This document shows, piece after piece, positions 41,032 through 52,203 of a stretch of DNA of 64,000 nt; position 1 is the stretch's first letter; the number at the start of each line of letters is the position of its first letter. The notes below the pieces were generated by a model. The model saw only the letters and a list, made by a program, of their open reading frames with translations, was not told the DNA's origin and searched no databases. The DNA is from an uncultured Clostridium sp. (lineage in GTDB: Bacteria; Bacillota; Clostridia; Peptostreptococcales; Peptostreptococcaceae): positions 34,513-98,512 of the forward strand of contig CAMBXR010000001.1 of NCBI GenBank assembly GCA_945871955.1, written 5' to 3'. The translations under genes were made by a program, and so were the position numbers.

Positions 41032-42711
41032 TTATACTTCCATGATTATTGGTAATATCATTGGATTTCTCTTTGTTTTTATATATAAATATTCTTTTAA
41101 GTTTTCTTTAATATTATTTTTTAAATATGCCCACTCTTTTATATTTTTTTCTTCACATTCATTTAAAACATCTTTAATTATATTTTTTGCACCATCCATT
41201 AAATCTTCTGATTCTCTAACATAAACAAATCCTCTAGATATAATATCTGGGCCTGCAAGCACTTTTCCATCTTCTTTAGAAATAGTAACTACAACTATCA
41301 TAAGACCATCTTCAGATAAGTGTTTTCTATCTCTAAGTACTATATTTCCTACATCTCCTACTCCAAGTCCATCAACAAGCACATTTCCTGTCGGTACTGT
41401 AGTAGTAACTCTCGCAGAATTTCTATCTAACTCTAGCACTTGACCTGTTTGCATAACAAATATATTTTGTTCTGGCATTCCTAATTCTTGCGCTAAAGTT
41501 GCATGACGTTTTAACATTCTATATTCACCGTGTACTGGCATAAAGAATTTTGGTTTTACCATTCTATTTATTAGTTTTAAATCTTCTTGAGCAGCATGTC
41601 CTGATACGTGTATATCAGCAATATCATTGTAAACAACTCTAGCTCCTCTTTCGAATAAAAGATTTATTACTTTTGAGATTAGTTTTTCATTTCCTGGTAT
41701 TGGATGAGCTGAAATAATAACTAAATCTCCTTTTTTAATTTCTACTTTTTTATGTTCGCTACTTGACATTCTTGCAAGAGCCGACATAGGTTCTCCTTGA
41801 GTTCCTGTAGTTATAATTACTAATTCCTTATCTTCATATTTAGATATATCATTTAAGTCTATTAATGTATCATCGTCCATCTCTAAATATCCTAGTTCTT
41901 TAGCAACACCTATAACATTAATCATTGATCTTCCTGAAATAGCAACTTTTCTATTAAATTTAACTGCCATATTTATGATTTGTTGTAATCTATGAATATT
42001 AGAAGCAAAAGTAGATACTATAATTCTACTACCATTAGCTTTTCTGAATAAATCATCAAGACCTGCTCCTACCGTTTTTTCAGACATAGTAAACCCTGGT
42101 TTTTCTACGTTTGTACTATCAGCTAGCATTAAAAGAACTCCCGCACTTCCAAGCTCACATATTCTGTGAATATCCATAACATCTCCGTCTATTGGTGTAA
42201 GATCTATTTTAAAGTCTCCTGTATGGAAAATAACCCCTTGCTCTGTATGTATTGCTAATGAGCATGATCCTGGTATACTGTGGTTATTTTTTATAAATTC
42301 TACACTAATATTTTTAAGCTTAATTATTTGTTTAGGAGTAACAACATTTAATTTTACATTATTAAGTTTGTGTTCCTTTAATTTAACTTCAATTAGCCCA
42401 ATACTAAGTCTAGTCCCGTACACAGGTACATCGATTTTTTTAAGTATATATGGAAGAGCTCCTATATGGTCCTCATGTCCGTGTGTTATAAATATACCCC
42501 TTACTTTATCTTTATTTTTTAGTAAATAAGTTATATCAGGTATAACTATATCAACACCTAACATTTCATCTTCTGGAAAGCTTAGTCCCGCATCTATTAC
42601 AACGATCTCATCCTTATACTCTATTACGGTCATGTTTTTGCCTACCTCGTTAAGACCACCTAAAGCCATTACTTTAACCTTGTTGGTGTTTTTCTTAAAC
42701 AATTGCATCAT
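41032..42711 (-). CDS. rnj: Ribonuclease J
   Basis: Metallo-beta-lactamase ITHGHEDHIGALPYIL, beta-CASP, TGTQGEPMSALARM. Confidence 0.95.
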   Translation of the reverse strand: MMQLFKKNTNKVKVMALGGLNEVGKNMTVIEYKDEIVVIDAGLSFPEDEMLGVDIVIPDITYLLKNKDKVRGIFITHGHEDHIGALPYILKKIDVPVYGTRLSIGLIEVKLKEHKLNNVKLNVVTPKQIIKLKNISVEFIKNNHSIPGSCSLAIHTEQGVIFHTGDFKIDLTPIDGDVMDIHRICELGSAGVLLMLADSTNVEKPGFTMSEKTVGAGLDDLFRKANGSRIIVSTFASNIHRLQQIINMAVKFNRKVAISGRSMINVIGVAKELGYLEMDDDTLIDLNDISKYEDKELVIITTGTQGEPMSALARMSSSEHKKVEIKKGDLVIISAHPIPGNEKLISKVINLLFERGARVVYNDIADIHVSGHAAQEDLKLINRMVKPKFFMPVHGEYRMLKRHATLAQELGMPEQNIFVMQTGQVLELDRNSARVTTTVPTGNVLVDGLGVGDVGNIVLRDRKHLSEDGLMIVVVTISKEDGKVLAGPDIISRGFVYVRESEDLMDGAKNIIKDVLNECEEKNIKEWAYLKNNIKENLKEYLYIKTKRNPMILPIIMEV

Positions 42712-42880
42712 CTCCTCTGTCTATTCAATTTTCAATTTACTTTGCATATAAAAACAATATTAAATCACGCACTTTTACCAACTAATTTTATTGTATCATA
42801 AATCACTTTATATTTTAAGTATATTTAGAATTCTTTTATCCATAATATGACTTATTTGTTTTTTTATATATATAAATTTA

Positions 42881-42914
42881 AAAAGATATAAGTTCTACTC
42901 TGAACTTATATCTT
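42881..42914 (-). terminator. Rho-independent terminator overlapping 3' end of fur-like CDS
   Basis: AAAAGATATAAGTTC-tactct-GAACTTATATCTT. Confidence 0.75.
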
Positions 42915-43350
42915 CATCACAGTCTTCACATAGGCCATAAAACTTGATATCATGGTCAAATATTTTAAACTTATAAGCACTTTCTATTTCATTTTCCACA
43001 TTGTCCATTAAATCATCTTCAACTTCAATTATTTTACCACATTTTTTACAAATTAAATGGTGGTGATTATGGGATTCTGATTTATTTAAATTTATTTCAT
43101 ATCGAATACATCCATCATCTAAATTTAGTTTTGATATAACACCTATTTCATCTAATAATTGCATTGTTCTGTATACTGTTGCAAGACCTATTTCTGGACA
43201 ATTTTCCCTTACTAAGTCATAAATTTCTTCGCTACTTAGATGTCTATTTTCATTATCTAGAAGAATATTTATTATAGCTCTTCTTTGAGGAGTAATTTTA
43301 AGTCCAGATTCTTTTAATTTACTTTTTAAATTTTCCATTGTATTGCACAT
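42895..43350 (-). CDS. fur: Fur family transcriptional regulator
   Basis: LKESGLKITPQRRAIINILL, HHHLICKKCGKIIEVED, FYGLCEDC; start after GGGTGGT. Confidence 0.88.
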   Translation of the reverse strand: MCNTMENLKSKLKESGLKITPQRRAIINILLDNENRHLSSEEIYDLVRENCPEIGLATVYRTMQLLDEIGVISKLNLDDGCIRYEINLNKSESHNHHHLICKKCGKIIEVEDDLMDNVENEIESAYKFKIFDHDIKFYGLCEDCDEDISSE

Positions 43351-43379
43351 AATACCACCCGTTTTCAATTGATAATCTT

Positions 43380-43394
43380 TTGTAATTATTGTAA
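43380..43394 (-). promoter_or_regulatory. Candidate Fur/PerR-type operator upstream of fur
   Basis: TTGTAATTATTGTAA, two mismatches to Per-box TTATAATNATTATAA. Confidence 0.4.
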
Positions 43395-43468
43395 ATGATA
43401 ACTTTCCTAATGTCAATGTTTAGAGAATTATTATTATATTTATTTTTTTATAACTATATTGATTATGC

Positions 43469-44353
43469 TTAATTATATATAAATTCATGTAATAATCTTA
43501 TATTTTCTTCTTTTTTCCACACTATAATATATTGGGAATTATTCTTTAATGTTCCATCTTCTCTAAAATTATCCACTGGAAATTCTAATTGTTTTATCTT
43601 ATAACTAGTTAAATTTCTGGATATTATTGATAATTCAAGTATTTTATCATATGATATATTTACTTTTACGTATTTTAATAAAATACTAATTAACTTAGGG
43701 TATTTAAATATTGATACTTTTGATAATTTATGTGCTAAACTTTCTATAACTTTTCTTTGTCTAGCATCTCTATAAAAACAATTATCTATTTTTCTAAGTC
43801 TGCAATAAGCAAGTGCTTGATACCCATTTAATAAATGATTTCCACTACTAGTTATATACTCTATATTATTACCCTTATTTCCTATTTCTAATCCATAACA
43901 TGCATCAATTATTTTATTTAATTCTTCTATTTCCCTATCTTCAATATTTATTTCAACTCCGCCCAAAACATCTATTACTTCTACAAAACTTTTAAAATCT
44001 ACTATAGCATAGTCTTTAATATCTAAATCAAAATTATAATTAATAGTTTTTAATAATAAATCACAACCTCCATAAGCAAAAGCATGGTTTAATTTATCAT
44101 ATCCTCTTTTAGGTATATATACTAATGTATCTCTTGCCAAAGAAGTTAATTTTAATCCTTTATTTTTATTATCTATGGTTAATATAATCATAGTATCTGC
44201 TCTTGATTTTTTTTGCGAAATTCCATCTTTACCAATCAATAAAATATTATAAACATCATTTTTTTCATTTGTATTTATATCTTTTGCTAAGACAAAATTA
44301 TAAGAAAAAATCATAAAAACACATATCAATATAATTAAAGCCTTTTTTTTCAT
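43469..44353 (-). CDS. LCP (LytR-CpsA-Psr) family protein
   Basis: ILLIGKDGISQKKSRADTMIILTID, SLARDTLVYIPKRGYDKLNHAFAYGG. Confidence 0.92.
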   Translation of the reverse strand: MKKKALIILICVFMIFSYNFVLAKDINTNEKNDVYNILLIGKDGISQKKSRADTMIILTIDNKNKGLKLTSLARDTLVYIPKRGYDKLNHAFAYGGCDLLLKTINYNFDLDIKDYAIVDFKSFVEVIDVLGGVEINIEDREIEELNKIIDACYGLEIGNKGNNIEYITSSGNHLLNGYQALAYCRLRKIDNCFYRDARQRKVIESLAHKLSKVSIFKYPKLISILLKYVKVNISYDKILELSIISRNLTSYKIKQLEFPVDNFREDGTLKNNSQYIIVWKKEENIRLLHEFIYN

Positions 44354-44428
44354 TAAATTTCCCTCTTTTGTTTTTCATTATTTTTCCCTATAAAAAATAA
44401 ATTACACTGTATTATAATTATTTTATAC

Positions 44429-44468
44429 AAAAATAAACTACCTATTTAATAAATAAGTAGTTTATTTT
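44429..44468 (-). terminator. Rho-independent terminator downstream of DUF1292 gene
   Basis: AAAATAAACTACCTA...TAAGTAGTTTATTTT. Confidence 0.75.
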
Positions 44469-44488
44469 AAATAAAATATTAGATTTAA

Positions 44489-44761
44489 TTAAAACTCAGA
44501 ATCGTCATTAAGACCTTCTTCGTCCATTAATGTATTATAAACATCAACAACGATTTCGTATTCTTTATCATCTTCTAAAGGAACTAACATTTCTCCTTCT
44601 TCATCTTGGTCTATTCTAAATACTAACGCTTCTTCTGCTTCTTCGTCATCAACAGGCATTAATATAGCATATTCCTTATTTTCTGCTTCTAATGTTAATA
44701 TTACTTCGAATTGACTTTCTACTCCATTTTCGTCTAGTAAGCTTATTATATTATCTTGCAT
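44489..44761 (-). CDS. DUF1292 family protein
   Basis: Acidic short protein ISLLDENGVESQFEVILTLE...EEALVFRIDQDE. Confidence 0.88.
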   Translation of the reverse strand: MQDNIISLLDENGVESQFEVILTLEAENKEYAILMPVDDEEAEEALVFRIDQDEEGEMLVPLEDDKEYEIVVDVYNTLMDEEGLNDDSEF

Positions 44762-44829
44762 CTAAATCACCTCAAATTCTTTCTTCTTTTTATATTATAT
44801 ATTATACTTAAGCTTTTTCAAATATATTA

Positions 44830-45255
44830 TTAAAAATTTCTTTTTAAATCTAAATAACCTTGTAATATTATTACTGCTGCCAGCATATCTATTACTTTTT
44901 TTCTATTTTCTCTTCTTACATTTCCTTCTATAAGAGATCTTTCAGCTGCAACTGTAGATAGTCTCTCATCCCAAAACTCTATTGGTAGATTAGTTTCTTC
45001 CTTTAGTAACTCACAGAATTTTTGAACTTTTTCTCCTTGTGGTCCAACAGTTCCATTCATATTTTTAGGAAGCCCTGAAACTATTTTATTTACTTGTTTT
45101 TCAGCTATTATTTGTTTTATTGCTTCTATATCCTTTTTCTTTCCAACTCTTTTTATAGTTGTTACACCTTGAGCAGTTAATCCCATTAAGTCACTTACAG
45201 CAACTCCTATAGTTTTATCTCCTATATCAAGGCCCATTATTCTTCCATCAAGCAT
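44830..45255 (-). CDS. ruvX: Holliday junction resolvase RuvX/YqgF family
   Basis: [49 protein letters not shown]. Confidence 0.95.
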   Translation of the reverse strand: MLDGRIMGLDIGDKTIGVAVSDLMGLTAQGVTTIKRVGKKKDIEAIKQIIAEKQVNKIVSGLPKNMNGTVGPQGEKVQKFCELLKEETNLPIEFWDERLSTVAAERSLIEGNVRRENRKKVIDMLAAVIILQGYLDLKRNF

Positions 45256-45384
45256 ATCTGTCTCCTTTATGTATTGCTTATCATTTTATTTAATTATTAT
45301 ATAATAAACTTTATATAAAATTAATCAAGATTTTATTATTTTTTCTTATTTTATTTTTATCATACATTATTTTATATTATATTT

Positions 45385-45418
45385 AAAAAATTAGCCAGAA
45401 TTTAATTCTGGCTAATTT
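45385..45418 (-). terminator. Rho-independent terminator downstream of the 725-aa membrane protein
   Basis: AAAAAATTAGCCAGAAT-tta-ATTCTGGCTAATTT. Confidence 0.8.
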
Positions 45419-45423
45419 AATAA

Positions 45424-47601
45424 TTATTCTATTTTATCATTAAAGATTATCATATTAATACTAATAATTAAAATTGGTATTAGTATATAAATAGAAGCTG
45501 TTGCTGCTGAGACAATACCAGAGTCATTTACTAACATTGTAACGATACATCCTACCATAGCAGCTATAAATCCTTTAAATATCATCGGATATTTATTAGA
45601 AATATTTTTCATATGTCTAGATGGTCTAAATATAAATATACCTATTACAGCTATTCCTACTAAAAGTATATTTACCCATACTGAGGACTTAGCAAGTTTT
45701 AAATTCATAGATATTTTTCTACCAAATGTATTAAATATAGCTTGTGGTCCTTCTTGAAGTATTTGCATTACAAATGCACCTAAATGAGATTCTGTTCCCA
45801 TAATTAAGTCTAGGCCAGCAAATCCAAATACTAATACTACTGCTGCTAGTCCTAAAATCATTATCTTCTTATAGTCTAGTTTAACATGATATATTAACAT
45901 CATAAATAACAAGAATGCAATACATTCAGATATAGATGCTCCAACATTTGCGCCCATAAATGGTGCTGCAGTTGTAATTAATATTACAACAAATAATAAT
46001 CCAACTAAATATTTAGGTATTTTATTGTAGTTTAATAAAACTGCTAACCCAAATAGAGCACTTCCTATAATAACACCTTGATATTCATTACCTACACCAT
46101 AGTATCTAGCACCTACTATAGCATCATAACTCATTACACTATACTTCATAAAGAATGTTCCTATTATTGAGTCAAATACTACAAGAGCTATAGTTAGTAA
46201 AGCATAGTATGACATTTGTTTTATATCACTTTGTTTAAACAATAATCTTCCAGATAAGTATATTAATATAGTCATTACTGTAACACTTATTATTATACCC
46301 ATTTGAGTTTTAGCATTAAATATAGGTGCTGATAATAAAGTAAGAGGCATTATTAGACCTAATTTAATAAATTCTTTTAAAGTTACAAATACTTTTTCTT
46401 TATGAGGTAATTTATCTTTAAATAATAGGGCTAACATTGCTAATACCCATGATACAGATACAATACCTACAAAAGTATTTACCACAGTAGATCTTATATT
46501 ATTAGTTGAAACCATTTTTTCATATTCATTAGTTAAAGAGATTATATTGTCATCTTTCTCTACATTATTTAAAACTCTTCCTATCATGATTTCATTTTTT
46601 AGACCAAGTTCATTTAAAATATCTACACCTAAGTCTAAGTTACCTATTATTCCCTCTCTTCTTGTAGTCGAACTTTCTAATAGTCCTTTTTTATTATCAG
46701 AGAATTTAATAACAGGCGATAAACGTCTTTTATTTTTGTAATCTAATTTACTTGGAAATTCACTTACAACGTATACAACATCATTTTCACTAACCATATT
46801 AAATACTTCTTCTAAATAAGTATTTATATTAGAGTGTATTTGTGTTTTAATTTTTTTATATGTTTTTTCATTTAAATTAGATTTATATTCATCTAATCTA
46901 TATGTATCTCCAAGTTCTATAAATAATGCATCACTATTTTCATAATAGCTTTTAGTTTCTTTTATTAATTTATCGTAGTCAGTTCTAATTCCATAAGGCA
47001 TAGATAAATCTTGTATGTTTATATCATCCACATTACCAGATTCTACTCTACCCATCATATCCATAGATATGAATCCTGCATTTCTTATTTTGATTAAATT
47101 ATCATTTTCTACAATATCACTATTCCCTAGTAATGCAACTTTTTTATTATTGTCGGATAATGTTTGACCAAGTAATCCTAGTGTAGATCCATAAGTACCT
47201 TTTTCAGCATTATTATTAATAAATTTGTTAATGTATGAGTTGTTTATTTCTTTTGGATTTTCTCCTGTAAGAGATTTATATATTTTACTGTTATCATCAG
47301 TTAAGTTTTCAAAAGAAATAGATTCATCATTAACTATATTAGCTCTACATCCTGCACCTATACTTGCATACGATCTAGCATCATCGGTACCTTGATCTCC
47401 TTTGATGTTCATTAACCCAATATACCCTCTTTTACTTAAGTTTTCTTGTAAAACAGGTATATCTTGAAAATCATCCATATTACTTCTATTTATACTAATA
47501 TAAATAATTTTATTTGCTTTTTGCTCTGCAAAGGAATAATTAGGAATAAATCCAATACATATCATAATTAACAATAATAATGATATTATTTTTTTCCTCA
47601 T
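45424..47601 (-). CDS. Large uncharacterised membrane protein (signal peptide, ~350-aa extracytoplasmic domain, C-terminal multi-TM)
   Basis: Hydrophobic leader KKIISLLLLIMICIGFIPNYSFA, soluble region, then multiple TM helices from ~residue 375. Confidence 0.75.
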   Translation of the reverse strand: MRKKIISLLLLIMICIGFIPNYSFAEQKANKIIYISINRSNMDDFQDIPVLQENLSKRGYIGLMNIKGDQGTDDARSYASIGAGCRANIVNDESISFENLTDDNSKIYKSLTGENPKEINNSYINKFINNNAEKGTYGSTLGLLGQTLSDNNKKVALLGNSDIVENDNLIKIRNAGFISMDMMGRVESGNVDDINIQDLSMPYGIRTDYDKLIKETKSYYENSDALFIELGDTYRLDEYKSNLNEKTYKKIKTQIHSNINTYLEEVFNMVSENDVVYVVSEFPSKLDYKNKRRLSPVIKFSDNKKGLLESSTTRREGIIGNLDLGVDILNELGLKNEIMIGRVLNNVEKDDNIISLTNEYEKMVSTNNIRSTVVNTFVGIVSVSWVLAMLALLFKDKLPHKEKVFVTLKEFIKLGLIMPLTLLSAPIFNAKTQMGIIISVTVMTILIYLSGRLLFKQSDIKQMSYYALLTIALVVFDSIIGTFFMKYSVMSYDAIVGARYYGVGNEYQGVIIGSALFGLAVLLNYNKIPKYLVGLLFVVILITTAAPFMGANVGASISECIAFLLFMMLIYHVKLDYKKIMILGLAAVVLVFGFAGLDLIMGTESHLGAFVMQILQEGPQAIFNTFGRKISMNLKLAKSSVWVNILLVGIAVIGIFIFRPSRHMKNISNKYPMIFKGFIAAMVGCIVTMLVNDSGIVSAATASIYILIPILIISINMIIFNDKIE

Positions 47602-47616
47602 TAGTTGACCTACTTT

Positions 47617-47874
47617 CTATTTAGACAAATAATACTTTAGAATTTCTTCTAATAATTCATCTCTTTCATATTTTCTTATTACTGTTCTAGCGTCCTTGTG
47701 ACTTGTTATATAGCTTGAGTCGCCAGATAGGATGTACCCTATCATCTGATTGATAGGGTCATATCCTTTTTCTTGTAAAGCATGATATACATAAGTTATT
47801 GTTTCACCCGGGCTCATATTTTTATTTTCTGTAACTCCTTCAAATTTAACTGTGTAATCAAATTTGTTATCCAA
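47617..47874 (-). CDS. IreB family regulatory phosphoprotein (DUF965)
   Basis: YVYHALQEKGYDPINQMIGYILSGDSSYITSHKDARTVIRKYERDELLEEIL. Confidence 0.93.
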   Translation of the reverse strand: MDNKFDYTVKFEGVTENKNMSPGETITYVYHALQEKGYDPINQMIGYILSGDSSYITSHKDARTVIRKYERDELLEEILKYYLSK

Positions 47875-47893
47875 AATAATTCCCCCCTTATAG

Positions 47894-50533
47894 TTATTTT
47901 ACTTGGCTTTTTATAACCTCACTTGCATAACTTAAAGCTTCATCTACTTTTGATACATCAGTTGCTCCAGCTTGTGCCATATTAGGTCTTCCTCCACCTT
48001 TACCGTTAGCTATTTTTGCAACTTCTCTAACTATGTTACCTGAGTGAATTCCTTTTTCTATAACATCTTGAGTTGCAGTAACTACAAAGTTTACTTTACC
48101 TTCTGCTACATTTGAAAGAACTACTACACCACTACCTACTTTGTCTCTTAAAGTATCAGCAGTTTCTTTTAATGTGTTCATATCTATGTTTTCAAATTTA
48201 GCACATAATAAGTTAACTCCGTTTACTTCAACTTTTGCATCTAATAGGGCATCTACTGATTGTAAATTTAATTTAGTTTTAGTTTCATGTAATTCTTTAG
48301 CTAAAGATTTATTTTCTTCAACTAAATGCTCAGCTCTTTGAACTAAGTTATCTTCTTTAGTTTTTAAAGCTACACAAACTTCATTTATCATATTATCTTT
48401 TTGTGTTAAGTATTCGTATACAGCTTTACCTGTTATAGCTTCTATTCTTCTAACACCAGCTGCAACTCCACCTTCAGATAATATTTTAAATAATCCAACT
48501 TGAGAAGTGTTGTTTAGATGAGTTCCTCCACAAAGCTCTACTGAATAGTCGCCCATAGATACAACTCTTACCTCATTACCATATTTTTCGCCAAACAGTG
48601 CCATAGCTCCTTTTTCTTTTGCATCTTTTATATTCATTATTTCCCATTTTATATCTAATGAATTTAAAATAGCTTCATTTACTTTTTCTTCAATTACTTT
48701 TAACTCTTCTTTTGATATTGGTTCAAAGTGAGTTACGTCAAATCTAAGTCTTTCTGGAGTTACTAAAGAACCAGCTTGGTTAACATGATCACCTAAAACT
48801 TGTTTTAGCGCTTCATGTAATAAGTGTGTAGCAGTATGGTTTCTTGCAGAGGCCATTCTTACTTCTTTATTAACTTTTGATTCTAATTTATCTTCTACGC
48901 TTATTTTTCCTTTTTTAACAAATCCTATGTGTTTTATAGTATTATTAGCACCTTTTTTAGTGTCAACAACTTCAAATATAGCATCTTCATTTTCTAAAGT
49001 ACCTACATCTCCAGCTTGACCCCCACCTTCTGCATAGAATGAAGTTTCATCTAATACTATTATAGCTTTTTCACCTTCATTTATAGTGCTAACTATTTCG
49101 TCTTCTTTCACTATTGCAGTTACTTTACCGCATACATTTAAGTTTTCATATCCATCAAATGTAGAAGCTATGCTTTCATCTAGTGAAGATAATGGATCTT
49201 CCTTCCAACTTTCATCTTCCATAGCACCTCTATCTGCTCTTGCTCTTTGTCTTTGGGCTTCCATTTCTTTATGGAATCCTTCTTCATCTATTTCAAATCC
49301 TTGCTCTTCAAGAATCTCTTCTGTTAAGTCCATTGGGAAACCATATGTATCATATAATTTGAATGCATTAGCTCCACTTAAAACTTTTTCGTTATTTTTC
49401 TTTAATTCTTCTATATATGAATTTAATATTTCTACACCTTGGTCTAGAGTTTCATTGAATTTTTCTTCTTCTATCTTTATAACTTTTTTAACGTAGTTTT
49501 CTTTTTCTACTAATTCTGGATAAGCATCTCCACTTACTTCTTTAACTCTGTCATATAATTTATATAAGAAATCTTCTTTTATTCCTAGTAATTTACCATG
49601 ACGAGCCGCTCTTCTAAGTAATCTTCTAAGAACATATCCTCTTCCTTCATTTGAAGGTAATACACCATCAGCTATTAAGAAACTCATAGCTCTCATGTGG
49701 TCTGTTATTATTCTTACAGATACATCTTTTTTAGCATCTTCTCCGTATTTGATATTTGCTAATTCTTCTATTCCTTGGATTATATATTTTATAGTATCTA
49801 TTTCAAATATATTATCAACATCTTGCATTATACAAGCCATTCTTTCAAGACCCATACCTGTATCTATGTTTTTATTTTCAAGTTCAGGATAAGTTCCATC
49901 TTCTTGTCTATCGAATTGAGTGAAAACTAAGTTCCAGAATTCTAAATATCTATCGCAGTCACATCCTGGTTTACAATCTGGACTATCACATCCATATTTT
50001 TCACCTCTATCGAAGTATATTTCTGTACAAGGTCCACATGGTCCAAGACCTATTTCCCAGAAGTTATCTTCTTTTCCAAGTCTAACTATTCTGTTTTCTG
50101 GAACACCTATTTCTTTTGCCCAAAAATCATGTGCTTGATCATCATCTAAATAAACAGTTACCCATAATCTATCTTCTGGTATTTCTAAATGTTCTCTTAT
50201 GAATTCCCATGCCCAAGTTATAGCTTCTGGTTTGAAGTAATCTCCAAATGAGAAGTTACCCATCATTTCGAAGAAAGTACCATGTCTTGCAGTTTTACCT
50301 ACATTTTCTATATCACCTGTTCTTATACATTTTTGACAAGTAGACATTCTTTTACTTGGTGGCACTTCCACTCCTGAGAAGTAGTTTTTAAGTGGTGCCA
50401 TACCTGAGTTTATAAGTAATAAACTTTTATCGTTGTTTGGTATTAAAGATGAACTTTTACCAACATAGTGTCCTTTAGATTCAAAGAAATCTAAAAATCT
50501 TTTTCTAATTTCATTAGTTCCTAATTTTTGCAT
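47894..50533 (-). CDS. alaS: Alanyl-tRNA synthetase
   Basis: NEIRKRFLDFFESKGH, HTATHLLHEALKQVLG, CGGTHLNNTSQVG. Confidence 0.98.
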   Translation of the reverse strand: MQKLGTNEIRKRFLDFFESKGHYVGKSSSLIPNNDKSLLLINSGMAPLKNYFSGVEVPPSKRMSTCQKCIRTGDIENVGKTARHGTFFEMMGNFSFGDYFKPEAITWAWEFIREHLEIPEDRLWVTVYLDDDQAHDFWAKEIGVPENRIVRLGKEDNFWEIGLGPCGPCTEIYFDRGEKYGCDSPDCKPGCDCDRYLEFWNLVFTQFDRQEDGTYPELENKNIDTGMGLERMACIMQDVDNIFEIDTIKYIIQGIEELANIKYGEDAKKDVSVRIITDHMRAMSFLIADGVLPSNEGRGYVLRRLLRRAARHGKLLGIKEDFLYKLYDRVKEVSGDAYPELVEKENYVKKVIKIEEEKFNETLDQGVEILNSYIEELKKNNEKVLSGANAFKLYDTYGFPMDLTEEILEEQGFEIDEEGFHKEMEAQRQRARADRGAMEDESWKEDPLSSLDESIASTFDGYENLNVCGKVTAIVKEDEIVSTINEGEKAIIVLDETSFYAEGGGQAGDVGTLENEDAIFEVVDTKKGANNTIKHIGFVKKGKISVEDKLESKVNKEVRMASARNHTATHLLHEALKQVLGDHVNQAGSLVTPERLRFDVTHFEPISKEELKVIEEKVNEAILNSLDIKWEIMNIKDAKEKGAMALFGEKYGNEVRVVSMGDYSVELCGGTHLNNTSQVGLFKILSEGGVAAGVRRIEAITGKAVYEYLTQKDNMINEVCVALKTKEDNLVQRAEHLVEENKSLAKELHETKTKLNLQSVDALLDAKVEVNGVNLLCAKFENIDMNTLKETADTLRDKVGSGVVVLSNVAEGKVNFVVTATQDVIEKGIHSGNIVREVAKIANGKGGGRPNMAQAGATDVSKVDEALSYASEVIKSQVK

Positions 50534-50670
50534 TATTGTGTCCTCCTATTTATTAATTGATTTAATTATTTTTACAAATAAAACTTATTCTTACATAATA
50601 TGTAACTTATACCTTATATCAATTAAAATATATCTTTACCAAAATTATAAAAATATATTTTAAAAATTAA

Positions 50671-50895
50671 AAAACCTCGCACCTATATAAAACTATATAG
50701 GGGCGAGGTATATTCGCGGTACCACCCTAATTATCACAAAATATGATATCTTCGGAAAACCTTAGCTATAACGTAACTACCGTCAATCTATACTTAGTTT
50801 CCAGATTGATACTCCAAGACTGCTTCAAATATTCTATTCTAGGAGTTCTCACCATTTCTCCTTCTCTGTGAAGACATCAAATATTTTACTACTTC
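50671..50895 (-). promoter_or_regulatory. T-box leader of alaS
   Basis: Minus strand AGGGTGGTACCGCG (50715-50728) followed by ACCTCGCCCC...GAGGTTTTTT terminator (50671-50709); possible GCA specifier at 50821-50823. Confidence 0.9.
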
Positions 50896-50977
50896 TTTTC
50901 ATTGTATTTAAATTATTTGTAAAATCTTATTTGCATATAGTAATTCTACTAAATTTTTAAATCTTAATCAAGAGTTA

Positions 50978-52066
50978 TTATAAACTTTTATCTATAATTC
51001 CTCCACCAACTACTTTATCACCTTGATACATTACCACTGATTGTCCTTTTGTTATGGCTCTTTGTGGTTCGTCAAATACTATTCTTATTGAATCTTTACC
51101 ATTGTTGTATACAGTAGCTGCAGCTGGTCTTGCAGAATATCTTATTTTAGCTTCTACTCTTATTGGTTCTGTAATCTCATCCACCGTAATTAAGTTTACA
51201 TCTTTTGCAATTAATTCATTGCTAAATAAATCATCATTAGATCCTAATATAACTTCATTTGTTTCTGGATTTATATCAAGAACGAACATTGGCTTACCAA
51301 AAGCAATACCAAGTCCTTTTCTTTGACCTATAGTATAGAATACTATACCTTTGTGTCTTCCAAGTATATTACCTTTAGTATCGACAAAGTTTCCTTCTTT
51401 TATATCTTGATTTGCATGTCTTTTTACGTAATTTGCATAATCATTGTCTTTTACAAAGCATATTTCTTGGCTATCTGGTTTATTATGCACCTCTAAACCT
51501 AATTCTTTTGCCATTTCTCTTACTTTTTCTTTTTCATAGTTTCCTATAGGAAGAAGAGTATGTTCTAATTGCTCTTGCGTTAAATTGTAAAGTGCATATG
51601 TTTGGTCTTTTTTATCTGTAACAGACTTTACAAGTTGATATCTTCCAGTCTCTTCATCTTTTTCTATTTTTGCATAATGACCAGTAGCTACATAGTCACA
51701 TCCTAGAGCCATAGCTCTTCTATATAAATCATCAAATTTTATATGTTTATTACATGCTATACAAGGGTTTGGAGTTCTTCCTTGTAAATATTCGTCTATG
51801 AAATAATCTATAACTTTTTCTTTAAATACTTCTTTGAAGTTTAATACATAAAATGGTATTCCCAGTTTATCTGCCACACGTCTAGCATCTTCTACTGCCT
51901 CTAGAGAACAACATCCACCTTCATTTTCAATTAAATCATATTCTTCATCGTCTTGCCATAATTTCATGGTAACACCGATTACTTCATATCCTTGTTCTTT
52001 TAATAAGTAAGCTGCAACAGAACTATCTACTCCACCACTCATACCTATCATTACTCTTTTGCTCAT
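50978..52066 (-). CDS. mnmA: tRNA-specific 2-thiouridylase MnmA
   Basis: [41 protein letters not shown]. Confidence 0.97.
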   Translation of the reverse strand: MSKRVMIGMSGGVDSSVAAYLLKEQGYEVIGVTMKLWQDDEEYDLIENEGGCCSLEAVEDARRVADKLGIPFYVLNFKEVFKEKVIDYFIDEYLQGRTPNPCIACNKHIKFDDLYRRAMALGCDYVATGHYAKIEKDEETGRYQLVKSVTDKKDQTYALYNLTQEQLEHTLLPIGNYEKEKVREMAKELGLEVHNKPDSQEICFVKDNDYANYVKRHANQDIKEGNFVDTKGNILGRHKGIVFYTIGQRKGLGIAFGKPMFVLDINPETNEVILGSNDDLFSNELIAKDVNLITVDEITEPIRVEAKIRYSARPAAATVYNNGKDSIRIVFDEPQRAITKGQSVVMYQGDKVVGGGIIDKSL

Positions 52067-52203
52067 ATTATCAAATCACCTCATTCTCTATATTATATAT
52101 ATTTTTAAAGAATTTTAAAAGTATAAATTTAACTTATATAAATTCTCTATATACATACTTAAATTTATTATTTATATATTTATTATTATAAATTATGAAC
52201 AAA

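Noticed and set aside
49086-49496. 136-aa plus-strand ORF inside alaS
   Set aside because: Antisense shadow ORF of a highly conserved gene; serine-rich low-complexity composition
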